Assembly (NCBI GenBank): GCA_026982255.1
Contig: JALSHL010000296.1
Location: forward strand, 1 to 8,594
Direction: 5' to 3'
DNA from: Paracoccaceae bacterium
Lineage (GTDB): Bacteria; Pseudomonadota; Alphaproteobacteria; Rhodobacterales; Rhodobacteraceae
DNA length: 8,594 bases
The position numbers and the translations under genes were made by a program. The first letter of the stretch is position 1; each line of letters starts with the position of its first letter. Below the pieces are notes generated by a model. The model was not told the origin of the DNA. It made no database searches and was given only the letters and a program-made list of their open reading frames with translations. Shown here one piece after another: positions 1-5,794 of this stretch.

Positions 1-961
1 AGGCTCCGCGCGCCTGCATATGCGGGTGCGTGCCGACGGCGTCATAACGCAGGACAGGGGTCACACAGGCATCGGTGCCATCGAAAACCTCGCACCACTC
101 CGCCTGCGTCTTCTTTGCAAAAATACCCGAAAGGAGCGCCACCTGCCGCGGGTATTCCGCCGGATCGTTCTGCGCCCCGTATTCCGCCTGCGAAATCCCC
201 AGCCCGTTTAGCATCGCCGTCAGGAATTGCGGCTCGATCGGGCCGACGGCCATATATTGCCCGTCGGCGGTCCCGTAGCACCGGTAATAGGGCACACCGC
301 CGTCGAGCCAGTTGGCCTCGCGCTCCGGCGTCCAGCGGTTTGCGGCGTGCAAGCCGTGGAAGAACCCCATCAGCGAATTCACCCCATCAACGATGGCGGC
401 GTCGATCACGCGGCCCTTGCCGGTGGTTTTCGCCTCCAGCAGCGCGGCGAGCATTCCCGTGACCAGAAACATCGAGCCGCCACCGAAATCGCCGACCAGA
501 TTGAGCGGCGGCATCGGCGGGCGGTCCTTCGGCCCCATGGCATAGAGCGCGCCGGTCAGGGCGATATAGTTGATGTCATGCCCCGCCATGGCCGCATAGG
601 GCCCGTCCTGCCCCCAGCCGGTCATGCGCCCGTAGACCAGTGCCGGATTGCGGGCATGGCAGACCTCCGGCCCCAGACCGAGGCGCTCCATCACCCCCGG
701 GCGGTTACCTTCGATCAGGGCGTCGGCCTGCGCGACGAGATCGAGCGCCAGCGCCACGCCCTCGGGGGATTTCAGGTCGATAACCACGGATTTCTTGCCG
801 CGCCGGTCAACGGTGTGTTCCAGCGCGATAGCGCTGCGTTTCGGGCGGTCGACGACGATGACCTCGGCGCCCATGTCGGACAGGAGCTGCCCCGCATAGG
901 GGCCGGGACCGATGCCCGCGAATTCGATGATCGTGATGCCGTGCAACGGTCCGTTGGTCAT
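1..961 (-). CDS. Alpha-methylacyl-CoA racemase, CaiB/BaiF CoA-transferase family (3' end outside window)
   Basis: The first 320 codons are visible and the C-terminus runs off the left edge. Family members of this type interconvert (2R)- and (2S)-methyl-branched acyl-CoA thioesters by alpha-proton exchange, in branched fatty acid or sterol side-chain catabolism in the cytosol. The N-terminus (TNGPLHGITIIEFAGIGPGP) carries the typical EFAGIGPGP nucleotide-fold motif. The residues used by the Mycobacterium racemase MCR (His126, Asp156, Glu241) appear here as His128 in GHDINY, Asp158 in GDFGGGSM and Glu243 in EPQF, so a racemase is favoured over a CoA-transferase. The last visible part has the family motif GTDACVTPVL followed by HPHMQAR. 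The start ATG (959-961) is preceded by GGAGAGG (complement of 965-971). The gene lies downstream of dksA on the same strand but beyond a terminator, so it is probably transcribed separately or by read-through. The family call is secure; the exact substrate is not. Confidence 0.93.
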   Translation of the reverse strand, partial: MTNGPLHGITIIEFAGIGPGPYAGQLLSDMGAEVIVVDRPKRSAIALEHTVDRRGKKSVVIDLKSPEGVALALDLVAQADALIEGNRPGVMERLGLGPEVCHARNPALVYGRMTGWGQDGPYAAMAGHDINYIALTGALYAMGPKDRPPMPPLNLVGDFGGGSMFLVTGMLAALLEAKTTGKGRVIDAAIVDGVNSLMGFFHGLHAANRWTPEREANWLDGGVPYYRCYGTADGQYMAVGPIEPQFLTAMLNGLGISQAEYGAQNDPAEYPRQVALLSGIFAKKTQAEWCEVFDGTDACVTPVLRYDAVGTHPHMQARGA

Positions 962-993
962 GCGCCTCTCCGGTTGTTTCGCCGGAGTCTGGG

Positions 994-1022
994 CAAAAAA
1001 AGAGGGGCCGTAAAGCCCCCCT
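994..1022 (-). terminator. Rho-independent terminator after dksA
   Basis: Read on the minus strand, a GGGGC stem, a TTTACG loop and a GCCCC return arm (complement of 1004-1019) are followed by TC and seven T residues (complement of 995-1001). It starts about 20 bases after the dksA stop codon and lies just before the racemase ribosome binding site, so it separates two same-strand genes. The stem is short (5 bp, slightly extendable with a bulge), so termination may be partial. Confidence 0.75.
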
Positions 1023-1042
1023 GTATGCCTGTGACGCAACGA

Positions 1043-1465
1043 TCAGTCGTCGCGATGCACCCGTTCCTTGCGCTCGTGGCGTTCCTGCGCCGCAAGGCTG
1101 TAGGTGGCGATCGGGCGCGCGTCGAGGCGTTTCAGCGAGATCGGCTCGCCGGTTTCCTCGCAATAGCCGTAGGAGCCGTCCTCGATCCGGCGCAGGGCCG
1201 CGTCGATCTTGGCAACCAGCTTGCGCTCGCGGTCGCGGGTGCGCAGTTCCAGCGCGCGGTCGGTTTCCTCGGAGGCGCGGTCGGCCACGTCGGGAATGTT
1301 GCGCGTGCCTTCCTGCATGTGTTCGATCGTGTTGCGGGATTCGTCGAGAATATCGGCTTTCCACGCCAGCAGTTTCTGGCGGAAATATTCCCGCTGACGG
1401 TCGTTCATGAAGGGTTCGTCCTCGGCCGGATGGTAATCCGCATCCAGTATTGTTTCCGCTTTCAT
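1043..1465 (-). CDS. dksA: DksA/TraR-family RNA polymerase-binding regulator with degenerate zinc finger
   Basis: A 140-residue protein closely similar in layout to E. coli DksA, which enters the RNA polymerase secondary channel and, with ppGpp, retunes rRNA and biosynthetic promoters. The coiled-coil tip is intact: NIPDVADRA has the key Asp59, Asp62 and Ala64 (E. coli Asp71, Asp74, Ala76). It is followed by the strongly conserved LELRTRDRERKL helix (72-83). The C-terminal globular domain keeps YGYCEETGEPI and the LDARP motif, but of the four zinc-binding cysteines only Cys102 remains; the others are Thr105, Ser123 and Ala126. Zinc-poor DksA proteins are known in Alphaproteobacteria and in Pseudomonas DksA2. 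The start at 1465 was chosen because GGGAG (complement of 1474-1478) sits 8 bases upstream. An open frame continues to a further ATG at 1531 but lacks such a site. It is divergent from the moxR operon. Confidence 0.93.
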   Translation of the reverse strand: MKAETILDADYHPAEDEPFMNDRQREYFRQKLLAWKADILDESRNTIEHMQEGTRNIPDVADRASEETDRALELRTRDRERKLVAKIDAALRRIEDGSYGYCEETGEPISLKRLDARPIATYSLAAQERHERKERVHRDD

Positions 1466-1500
1466 CAAACTTGCTCCCACTTGATAGTCGCGATATGCGC

Positions 1501-1514
1501 CTCCGATACCGGAG
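1501..1514. repeat. Short inverted repeat in the dksA leader
   Basis: CTCCG-ATAC-CGGAG is a perfect 5-bp inverted repeat with a 4-base centre. It overlaps the proposed dksA -10 element and could be a small leader hairpin or an operator half-site pair. At this length it could also arise by chance. Confidence 0.3.
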
Positions 1515-1531
1515 TTTGCGGGGAATGTCAC
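1503..1531 (-). promoter_or_regulatory. Candidate dksA promoter
   Basis: On the minus strand, GTGACA (complement of 1526-1531, 5 of 6 match to TTGACA) is followed after 17 bases by TATCGG (complement of 1503-1508, 3 of 6 match to TATAAT). Alphaproteobacterial housekeeping promoters often have a good -35 and a poor -10, so the pattern is plausible but weak. It would give a leader of about 30 bases. Confidence 0.35.
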
Positions 1532-1537
1532 GCCCCG
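1519..1537. repeat. Inverted repeat CGGGG-N9-CCCCG in the divergent intergenic region
   Basis: CGGGG (1519-1523) and CCCCG (1533-1537) flank the 9-base centre AATGTCACG, which contains the proposed dksA -35 element. The geometry suits a dimeric regulator, but the arms are only GC-rich 5-mers and no known operator consensus is recognised. Confidence 0.3.
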
Positions 1538-1547
1538 TAATGGTGCC

Positions 1548-1576
1548 TTGCAGGAAATTGAACCGGTGTTTACCTT
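1548..1576 (+). promoter_or_regulatory. Candidate promoter for the moxR-led operon
   Basis: TTGCAG (1548-1553) and TACCTT (1571-1576) are separated by 17 bases, with 3 of 6 matches to each sigma-70 consensus hexamer. It is the best-spaced candidate upstream of the ten-gene run, and no better internal promoter was seen. The match is weak; transcription would start near 1583 and give a leader of about 30 bases. Confidence 0.25.
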
Positions 1577-1580
1577 CGCG

Positions 1581-1595
1581 GGCGAATGAATCGCC
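1581..1595 (+). repeat. Small hairpin just upstream of the moxR ribosome binding site
   Basis: GGCGA-ATGAA-TCGCC is a perfect 5-bp inverted repeat with a 5-base loop. It ends 7 bases before the GCGGAG ribosome binding site of the MoxR gene. It lies in the predicted leader and could tune translation; a chance occurrence is possible. Confidence 0.3.
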
Positions 1596-1611
1596 AGAAA
1601 GCGGAGTTTTT

Positions 1612-2451
1612 ATGCATTTTTCCGGAACCGACGACTACGTTGCCACCGATGACCTGAAAGTGGCGGTAAACGCCGCGATTACGCTGGAACGCCCCTTGCT
1701 GGTGAAGGGCGAACCGGGGACCGGCAAGACCGAGCTGGCACGCCAGATTGCCGGTGCGCTCGGCGTGCCGATGCTGGAATGGAACATCAAATCCACCACC
1801 AAGGCGCAACAGGGGCTGTATGAATACGACGCCGTGTCGCGCCTGCGCGATTCCCAGCTGGGCGATCCGAAGGTCAACGACGTGCGCAACTATATCAAGC
1901 AGGGCAAGCTCTGGCAGGCGTTTACCGCCGACGAGCGTGTGGTGCTGCTGATCGACGAGATCGACAAGGCCGATATCGAGTTCCCCAACGACCTGTTGCA
2001 GGAGCTGGACAAGATGGAATTCCACGTCTACGAAACCGGCGAGACGGTGAAGGCGAAGGTGCGGCCGATCGTTATCATCACCTCGAACAACGAAAAGGAA
2101 CTGCCGGATGCGTTCCTGCGCCGCTGTTTCTTCCACTACATCCGCTTTCCCGATGCGGAAACCATGGCGAAGATTGTCGATGTGCATTTCCCGAATATCA
2201 AGCAGGACCTGCTGCACGAGGCCCTGACGCAGTTCTACCGTGTGCGCGAGACGCCGGGGCTGAAGAAAAAGCCCTCGACCAGCGAGGTGCTGGACTGGCT
2301 GAAGCTGCTGCTGGCCGAGGATCTGGAGGCCGAGGCCTTGCGCGCGGACCCGACAGAGGCCCTGCCGAAGATGCACGGGGCGTTGCTGAAGAACGAGCAG
2401 GACGTGCATCTGTTCGAGCGGCTGGCCTTCGCCGCGCGGCGGCAGCGGTGA
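1612..2451 (+). CDS. MoxR-family AAA+ ATPase (partner of the downstream VWA protein)
   Basis: A 279-residue AAA+ ATPase, the normal size for MoxR proteins. Walker A is GEPGTGKT (33-40), Walker B VLLIDEID (111-118), sensor 1 ITSNN (156-160), the arginine-finger region LPDAFLRR (164-171), and a lid with KKKPSTSEVLDWL (218-230), typical of MoxR sensor 2. MoxR ATPases form hexamers that work with VWA-domain adaptors to remodel proteins or insert metals; known pairs include RavA-ViaA, CbbQ-CbbO, NorQ-NorD and CoxD-CoxE. Here a CoxE-like VWA gene is three genes downstream in the same operon. The start at 1612 was chosen because GCGGAG (1601-1606) precedes it at good spacing and the MHFSGTDDY start fits the family. 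The longer open frame back to 1450 would run into dksA on the other strand. The GNAT gene's GTG overlaps its stop. The client is unknown, and the MoxR subfamily cannot be fixed by eye. Confidence 0.94.
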   Translation: MHFSGTDDYVATDDLKVAVNAAITLERPLLVKGEPGTGKTELARQIAGALGVPMLEWNIKSTTKAQQGLYEYDAVSRLRDSQLGDPKVNDVRNYIKQGKLWQAFTADERVVLLIDEIDKADIEFPNDLLQELDKMEFHVYETGETVKAKVRPIVIITSNNEKELPDAFLRRCFFHYIRFPDAETMAKIVDVHFPNIKQDLLHEALTQFYRVRETPGLKKKPSTSEVLDWLKLLLAEDLEAEALRADPTEALPKMHGALLKNEQDVHLFERLAFAARRQR

Positions 2452-2894
2452 TTGTCCGGCCGCTACAGGCCGCAGACGAACCGCAATGGCGGGCGCTGTG
2501 GAAAGGGTATCTCGATTATTACGAAACCGTGTTGCCCGACGAAATCTACCGGTCCTCGTTCGAACGGATGCTGTCCGGCGACGAGCGCGAATTCCGCGGA
2601 CTGGTGGCGGAACGCGACGGCAGGCTGGTCGGGCTGGTGCATTACCTGTTCCACCGCCATGGCTGGAAGGTTGAAAATGTCTGTTATTTGCAGGACCTTT
2701 ACACCGCACCGGAGGTGCGCGGACAGGGCGTCGGGCGGGCATTGATCGAGGCGGTCTATGCCGCGGCGGATGCGGCCGGATCACCTTCTGTTTACTGGCT
2801 GACGCAGGACTTCAATGCGGCTGGCCGCAGGTTGTATGATCGTGTAGGGCAACTTACACCGTTTATAAAATACACAAGACAGGGGAAAACATGA
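2448..2894 (+). CDS. GNAT-family N-acetyltransferase
   Basis: A 148-residue single-domain acetyltransferase that would move an acetyl group from acetyl-CoA to an amine of unknown identity. The acetyl-CoA pyrophosphate-binding motif A is clear: strand LQDLYTAPEV, then RGQGVGRALI (91-100, Q/R-x-x-G-x-G/A pattern). It is followed by motif B, VYWLTQDFNAAGRRLYDRVG (115-134), with the conserved N..A..LYDR signature. The start is GTG at 2448, overlapping the MoxR stop as GTGA, which suggests translational coupling; no strong ribosome binding site precedes it and the next ATG would remove a quarter of the domain. Its own stop overlaps the start of the next small gene as ATGA. Placement between MoxR and VWA genes is unusual, and it may modify a protein of the system or simply be a co-transcribed passenger. 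Confidence 0.92.
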   Translation: MIVRPLQAADEPQWRALWKGYLDYYETVLPDEIYRSSFERMLSGDEREFRGLVAERDGRLVGLVHYLFHRHGWKVENVCYLQDLYTAPEVRGQGVGRALIEAVYAAADAAGSPSVYWLTQDFNAAGRRLYDRVGQLTPFIKYTRQGKT

Positions 2895-3061
2895 TCGCGT
2901 TTATCGGATTTCTGCTCGGGGCCGTGTTCGGCTGGTTCAAGGCCGCGAAGCGCGGCGGCAATACGCCGGACAAGCTGCAATATGCCTTCGGTTTCGGTGT
3001 GGCCTTCGGGCTGGTTGCGTTTTTTATCGGTATGTTTGCGGTGAAATTCGGCGTGGCCTAG
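2891..3061 (+). CDS. Small two-helix membrane protein, 56 residues
   Basis: A short gene beginning MIAFIGFLLGAVFGWFKAAK. Two hydrophobic stretches (about 2-16 and 31-51), rich in Gly and Phe, flank a basic polar loop (KAAKRGGNTPDK, 17-28), so it is probably a helical hairpin with the loop on the cytoplasmic side. Evidence that it is real: AGGGG (2881-2885) lies 5 bases before the ATG, the ATG overlaps the GNAT stop as ATGA, and its TAG (3059-3061) directly abuts the VWA start. The GNAT-VWA gap is thus fully coding. Glycine-spaced helices suggest packing against another membrane protein. No family is recognised with certainty. It could be an anchor or accessory for the MoxR-VWA machinery, but this is inferred only from position. 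Confidence 0.82.
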   Translation: MIAFIGFLLGAVFGWFKAAKRGGNTPDKLQYAFGFGVAFGLVAFFIGMFAVKFGVA

Positions 3062-4246
3062 ATGTTCCTGAAATTCTTCACCAACCTGCGGGAGGCCCGT
3101 GTGCCGGTCAGCCTGCGCGAGTATCTGGCGTTTCTGGAGGCGATGGATGCCGCGCTGGTGCTCTATGATGTGGAGGGGTTCTATTACCTGTCCCGCGCCA
3201 TCATGGTGAAGGACGAACGCAATCTGGACAAATTCGACCAGGCGTTCTCGGCCACCTTCAGCGGGCTGGAGAGCATGACCGTGGACGACATCCTGAACGC
3301 GGTCGATGTGCCGGAGGACTGGGTCCGCAAACTGGCGGAAAAAACCCTGACGCCCGAGGAAATGGCCGAGGTGGAATCCCTCGGCGGGTTCGATGCGTTG
3401 ATGGAGACGCTGAAAAAACGCCTCGCGGAGCAGGCGGAGCGGCATCAGGGCGGGTCGAAATGGATCGGCACGGCGGGGACCTCGCCCTTCGGCGCCTATG
3501 GCTATAACCCCGAGGGCATCCGCATCGGCCAGCACGAAAGCCGCCATCGCCGCGCGGTCAAGGTCTGGGACCGGCGGGAGTTTCGCAATCTGGATGACTC
3601 GGTGGAGCTGGGCACGCGCAACATCAAGGTGGCGCTGAAACGCCTGCGCCGCTGGGCACGCGAGGGTGCGGAGGAGGAGCTGGATCTGGACGGCACCATC
3701 CGCGCCACCGCCGAGGCCGGATATATCGACATCAAGACCCGCCCCGAGAAACGCAACAACGTCAAGGTGCTGCTGTTTCTGGATGTGGGCGGCTCGATGG
3801 ACGACCATGTGGAAATGGTCGAGGAACTGTTTTCCGCTGCCAGATCGGAATTCAAGCATCTGGAGCATTATTATTTCCACAACTGCCTGTATGAGGGCGT
3901 GTGGAAGGACAACGCCCGCCGCTGGACCGAGGTGATCCCGACGTGGGATCTGCTGCATACCTACGGGTCCGACTACAAGTGTATTTTCGTCGGGGATGCG
4001 GCCATGTCCCCCTACGAGGTCGCCTATCGCGGCGGCGCCAACGAGCATTACAATGACGAGGCCGGCGAGGTCTGGTTGCGCCGCGCGCGCGAACAATGGC
4101 CCGACAATATCTGGATCAACCCGACGCCGGAGCAACACTGGCCCTACACCCGTTCCATCGCCATGATCCGCGAGATATTCGAAAACCGCATGTATCCCAT
4201 GACATTGAAGGGGATCGAGAGCGCCATGAAAGAACTGGGAAGATGA
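3062..4246 (+). CDS. CoxE-like VWA-domain protein (MoxR partner)
   Basis: A 394-residue protein of the VWA/CoxE type (resembling the COG3825 group). The N-terminal half is helical and charged and holds conserved-looking blocks FLKFFTNLREARVPVSLREYL (2-22), GTSPFGAYGYNPEG (139-152) and LDLDGTIRATAEAGYIDI (207-224). The VWA domain begins at VKVLLFLDVGGSMDDH (234-249). Its metal site is Asp241-x-Gly-x-Ser245 instead of classical DxSxS, and the later metal-site Asp is probably Asp312 in FVGDAAMSPYE. No signal peptide is visible, so it is cytosolic. VWA proteins of this type bind a MoxR hexamer and recruit a client. Start: ATG follows the TAG of the small membrane gene directly, with no clear Shine-Dalgarno, consistent with coupling. 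The stop overlaps the next start as ATGA. The family call is secure; no CO dehydrogenase genes are present, so a CoxE role proper is unlikely here. Confidence 0.93.
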   Translation: MFLKFFTNLREARVPVSLREYLAFLEAMDAALVLYDVEGFYYLSRAIMVKDERNLDKFDQAFSATFSGLESMTVDDILNAVDVPEDWVRKLAEKTLTPEEMAEVESLGGFDALMETLKKRLAEQAERHQGGSKWIGTAGTSPFGAYGYNPEGIRIGQHESRHRRAVKVWDRREFRNLDDSVELGTRNIKVALKRLRRWAREGAEEELDLDGTIRATAEAGYIDIKTRPEKRNNVKVLLFLDVGGSMDDHVEMVEELFSAARSEFKHLEHYYFHNCLYEGVWKDNARRWTEVIPTWDLLHTYGSDYKCIFVGDAAMSPYEVAYRGGANEHYNDEAGEVWLRRAREQWPDNIWINPTPEQHWPYTRSIAMIREIFENRMYPMTLKGIESAMKELGR

Positions 4247-4584
4247 GGGCGACGCTGTCCGGCCTGTGGCGGGAGCATCGCCTGCTGTTGACCGGCTTCG
4301 TTCTGGCAACGGTGATCGCGGCACTGCTGGTGCTGCGGCTGACGATGCAAGTGGCCTATTTTTCCACGCACCGGGATACGGAACTGGCCGGCTGGATGCC
4401 GGTTGGCTATATTTCCCACTCCTACAACGTCGATGCGGCCCTGCTGGCCGAAGCGATCGGGTTGCCGCCGGATGCGCCCAAACATACATCGCTGGCGGCG
4501 GTGGCCGAGATGCAGGGGCGCCCGCTGGAGGCGGTGGAACAGGATATTCTGGATGCGGTGCAGGCTGCGCGGGCGGCGCAATGA
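4243..4584 (+). CDS. Single-pass membrane protein of unknown function, 113 residues
   Basis: The ATG overlaps the VWA stop as ATGA and the stop overlaps the next start as ATGA, so the gene fits exactly between two others. A basic N-terminus (LWREHR, 8-13) precedes one transmembrane helix (about 14-34, LLLTGFVLATVIAALLVLRL). By the positive-inside rule the remaining 79 residues would be periplasmic. After the helix comes WMPVGYISHSYNVD (51-64), then a mostly helical acidic tail with LAEAIGLPPD, LAAVAEMQG and VEQDILDAVQ. The WMPVGYI.(R/H)S(Y/W).V pattern resembles one I associate with small proteins next to VTT/DedA-like genes in Alphaproteobacteria, but this is from memory and not checked. No enzyme motif is visible. 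It may be a scaffold or sensor for the adjacent membrane proteins. Confidence 0.85.
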   Translation: MRATLSGLWREHRLLLTGFVLATVIAALLVLRLTMQVAYFSTHRDTELAGWMPVGYISHSYNVDAALLAEAIGLPPDAPKHTSLAAVAEMQGRPLEAVEQDILDAVQAARAAQ

Positions 4585-5192
4585 CCGAGGCGGTGCTTGC
4601 GCTTGTGCCGACCTACGGGCTGTGGCTGCTGTTCGGGGTCGGGGTTCTGGCCGCGGCCGGCGCGCCCCTGCCCAGCACGCTGGTGCTGATGGCCATCGGG
4701 GCTTTTGTGGCCGAGGGGGATATTGCGCTGGTGCCTGCCTATCTGACCGCGCTGGCGGCGGCGGTGACCGGGGACCAGATCGGCTACCACATCGGGTATT
4801 TTACCGGCAACGCGGTGGAGGAACGCCTGTCACGCAAACCGGCGAGGGCGGCGCAGATTGCGCGCTCCAAGGCGCTGATGCAGCGTTGGGGCGGGATGAG
4901 CGTATTCCTGTCGCGCTGGCTGTTTGCACCGGTCGGACCGACGATGAACCTGCTGGTCGGGGCGAGCGATATGCGCTGGCTGCGCTTTACGCTCTGGGAT
5001 CTGGCAGGAGAACTGGTCTGGGTGGCGATCTATCTGGGCATCGGCTATGCTTTCCGCGGCAATATCGAGGCGCTGGCGGGGCTGCTGGGCAATGCAAGCT
5101 GGGCGCTGCTGGCGGCGTTGGCGGCGGTTCTGCTCGGCTACCGGCTGGCGGTTGTAATCCGCAGGATGCGGCGCGGGCGGAGTAACGGCTGA
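4581..5192 (+). CDS. DedA/VTT-family membrane protein, first copy
   Basis: A 203-residue polytopic membrane protein of the DedA (VTT-fold, formerly SNARE-associated) family. Members include undecaprenyl-phosphate and phospholipid transporters of the inner membrane. Hydrophobic segments lie at about 11-28, 32-63, 108-128, 142-158 and 170-192. Signatures are GAPLPSTLVL (27-36), AVTGDQIGYHIG (61-72), the re-entrant segment FLSRWLFAPVGPTMN (109-123) and LVGASDMRW (125-133), and a basic C-terminal end (RRMRRGR). Arg112 matches the first essential Arg of E. coli YqjA (Arg130). The second (Arg136) position is Val or Gly, and the PGD acidic residue is replaced by LPST, so this belongs to a variant subgroup. 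The ATG overlaps the preceding stop (ATGA) and the stop overlaps the next start (TGATG). It is paralogous to the next gene. The transported lipid, if any, is not known. Confidence 0.9.
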   Translation: MTEAVLALVPTYGLWLLFGVGVLAAAGAPLPSTLVLMAIGAFVAEGDIALVPAYLTALAAAVTGDQIGYHIGYFTGNAVEERLSRKPARAAQIARSKALMQRWGGMSVFLSRWLFAPVGPTMNLLVGASDMRWLRFTLWDLAGELVWVAIYLGIGYAFRGNIEALAGLLGNASWALLAALAAVLLGYRLAVVIRRMRRGRSNG

Positions 5193-5785
5193 TGGATACT
5201 TTTATGTATCTGATGGATACCTACGGGCTGGTCACGCTGTTTTTCGCGGTGCTGGGCAGCTGCATGGGGCTGCCCTCGCCCTCCACCCCTGCGCTGCTGG
5301 TGGTCGGCAGCTATATGGCTATCGGCGATATGTCCCCGTGGCAGGTGCTGCCTGTGGCACTGGCGGGAGCCGTGACGGGAGACCAGATCGGCTACTGGGT
5401 CGGGCACTGGGGCGGGCACAAGGTGGAGGCGCGGTTGCGCCGGCGGGAATCGCGGGCGAAAAAGGTCGACCGGGTCAAGGCCTTCATGCTGCGCTATGGC
5501 GGGCCGGGGGTGTTTTTCACCCGCTGGCTGCTGTCGCCGCTGGGACCGACGAGCAACTTCCTTTATGGCGCGAGCGATATGCGCTGGCGGTTGTTTACCT
5601 TCTGGGGGGTGTTGGGGGAAATGATCTGGGTGCTGATGTATGCCTCGGTCGGCTATGCCTTTGGCGAGAATCTGGATGAAATCACCGCGCTGGCCAGCCG
5701 GATGGGCTGGACCCTGACCCTTGTGGCGGCGATATTGATCGGTGCATACATTCTGTTCTTGCGCCGCCGGCGCGCACGCGGCTAG
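5192..5785 (+). CDS. DedA/VTT-family membrane protein, second copy
   Basis: A 197-residue paralogue of the preceding gene, collinear along its length. Shared landmarks are GLPSPSTPALLVVG (26-39), AVTGDQIGYWVG (60-71), FFTRWLLSPLGPTSNF (108-123) and LYGASDMRW (124-132). It has the same short basic C-terminus (RRRRARG). As in the first copy, the PGD motif is replaced (SPST) and only one of the two essential arginines of E. coli DedA proteins is kept (Arg111). Two stretches are identical at DNA level at the same 608-base offset (15 and 19 bases), showing duplication or strong shared constraint. The start at 5192 overlaps the previous stop as TGATG; GGGCGGAG (about 5175-5182) is a fair ribosome binding site. 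A second ATG at 5207 is possible. The pair may form a heterodimer, which is inference. Confidence 0.9.
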   Translation: MDTFMYLMDTYGLVTLFFAVLGSCMGLPSPSTPALLVVGSYMAIGDMSPWQVLPVALAGAVTGDQIGYWVGHWGGHKVEARLRRRESRAKKVDRVKAFMLRYGGPGVFFTRWLLSPLGPTSNFLYGASDMRWRLFTFWGVLGEMIWVLMYASVGYAFGENLDEITALASRMGWTLTLVAAILIGAYILFLRRRRARG

Positions 5786-5794
5786 GCTGGTTGT

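Noticed and set aside
227..1540. 437-residue plus-strand open frame
   Set aside because: It lies antisense to the racemase and dksA genes, both with full family motifs. It is low-complexity in His/Arg/Gln and is a high-GC mirror frame.
1450..1611. N-terminal extension of the MoxR protein
   Set aside because: The extended frame runs across the divergent promoter region into dksA and lacks family similarity; the ATG at 1612 has a good ribosome binding site.
3062..4246. CoxE of a carbon monoxide dehydrogenase maturation system
   Set aside because: No coxL, coxM, coxS, coxF or molybdenum cofactor genes are in the window, so only a CoxE-like fold is claimed.
2792..4489. 565-residue minus-strand open frame
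   Set aside because: It is antisense to four real plus-strand genes with clear families and coupled starts, has no recognisable motif, and has typical antisense composition rich in His, Gln and Arg.
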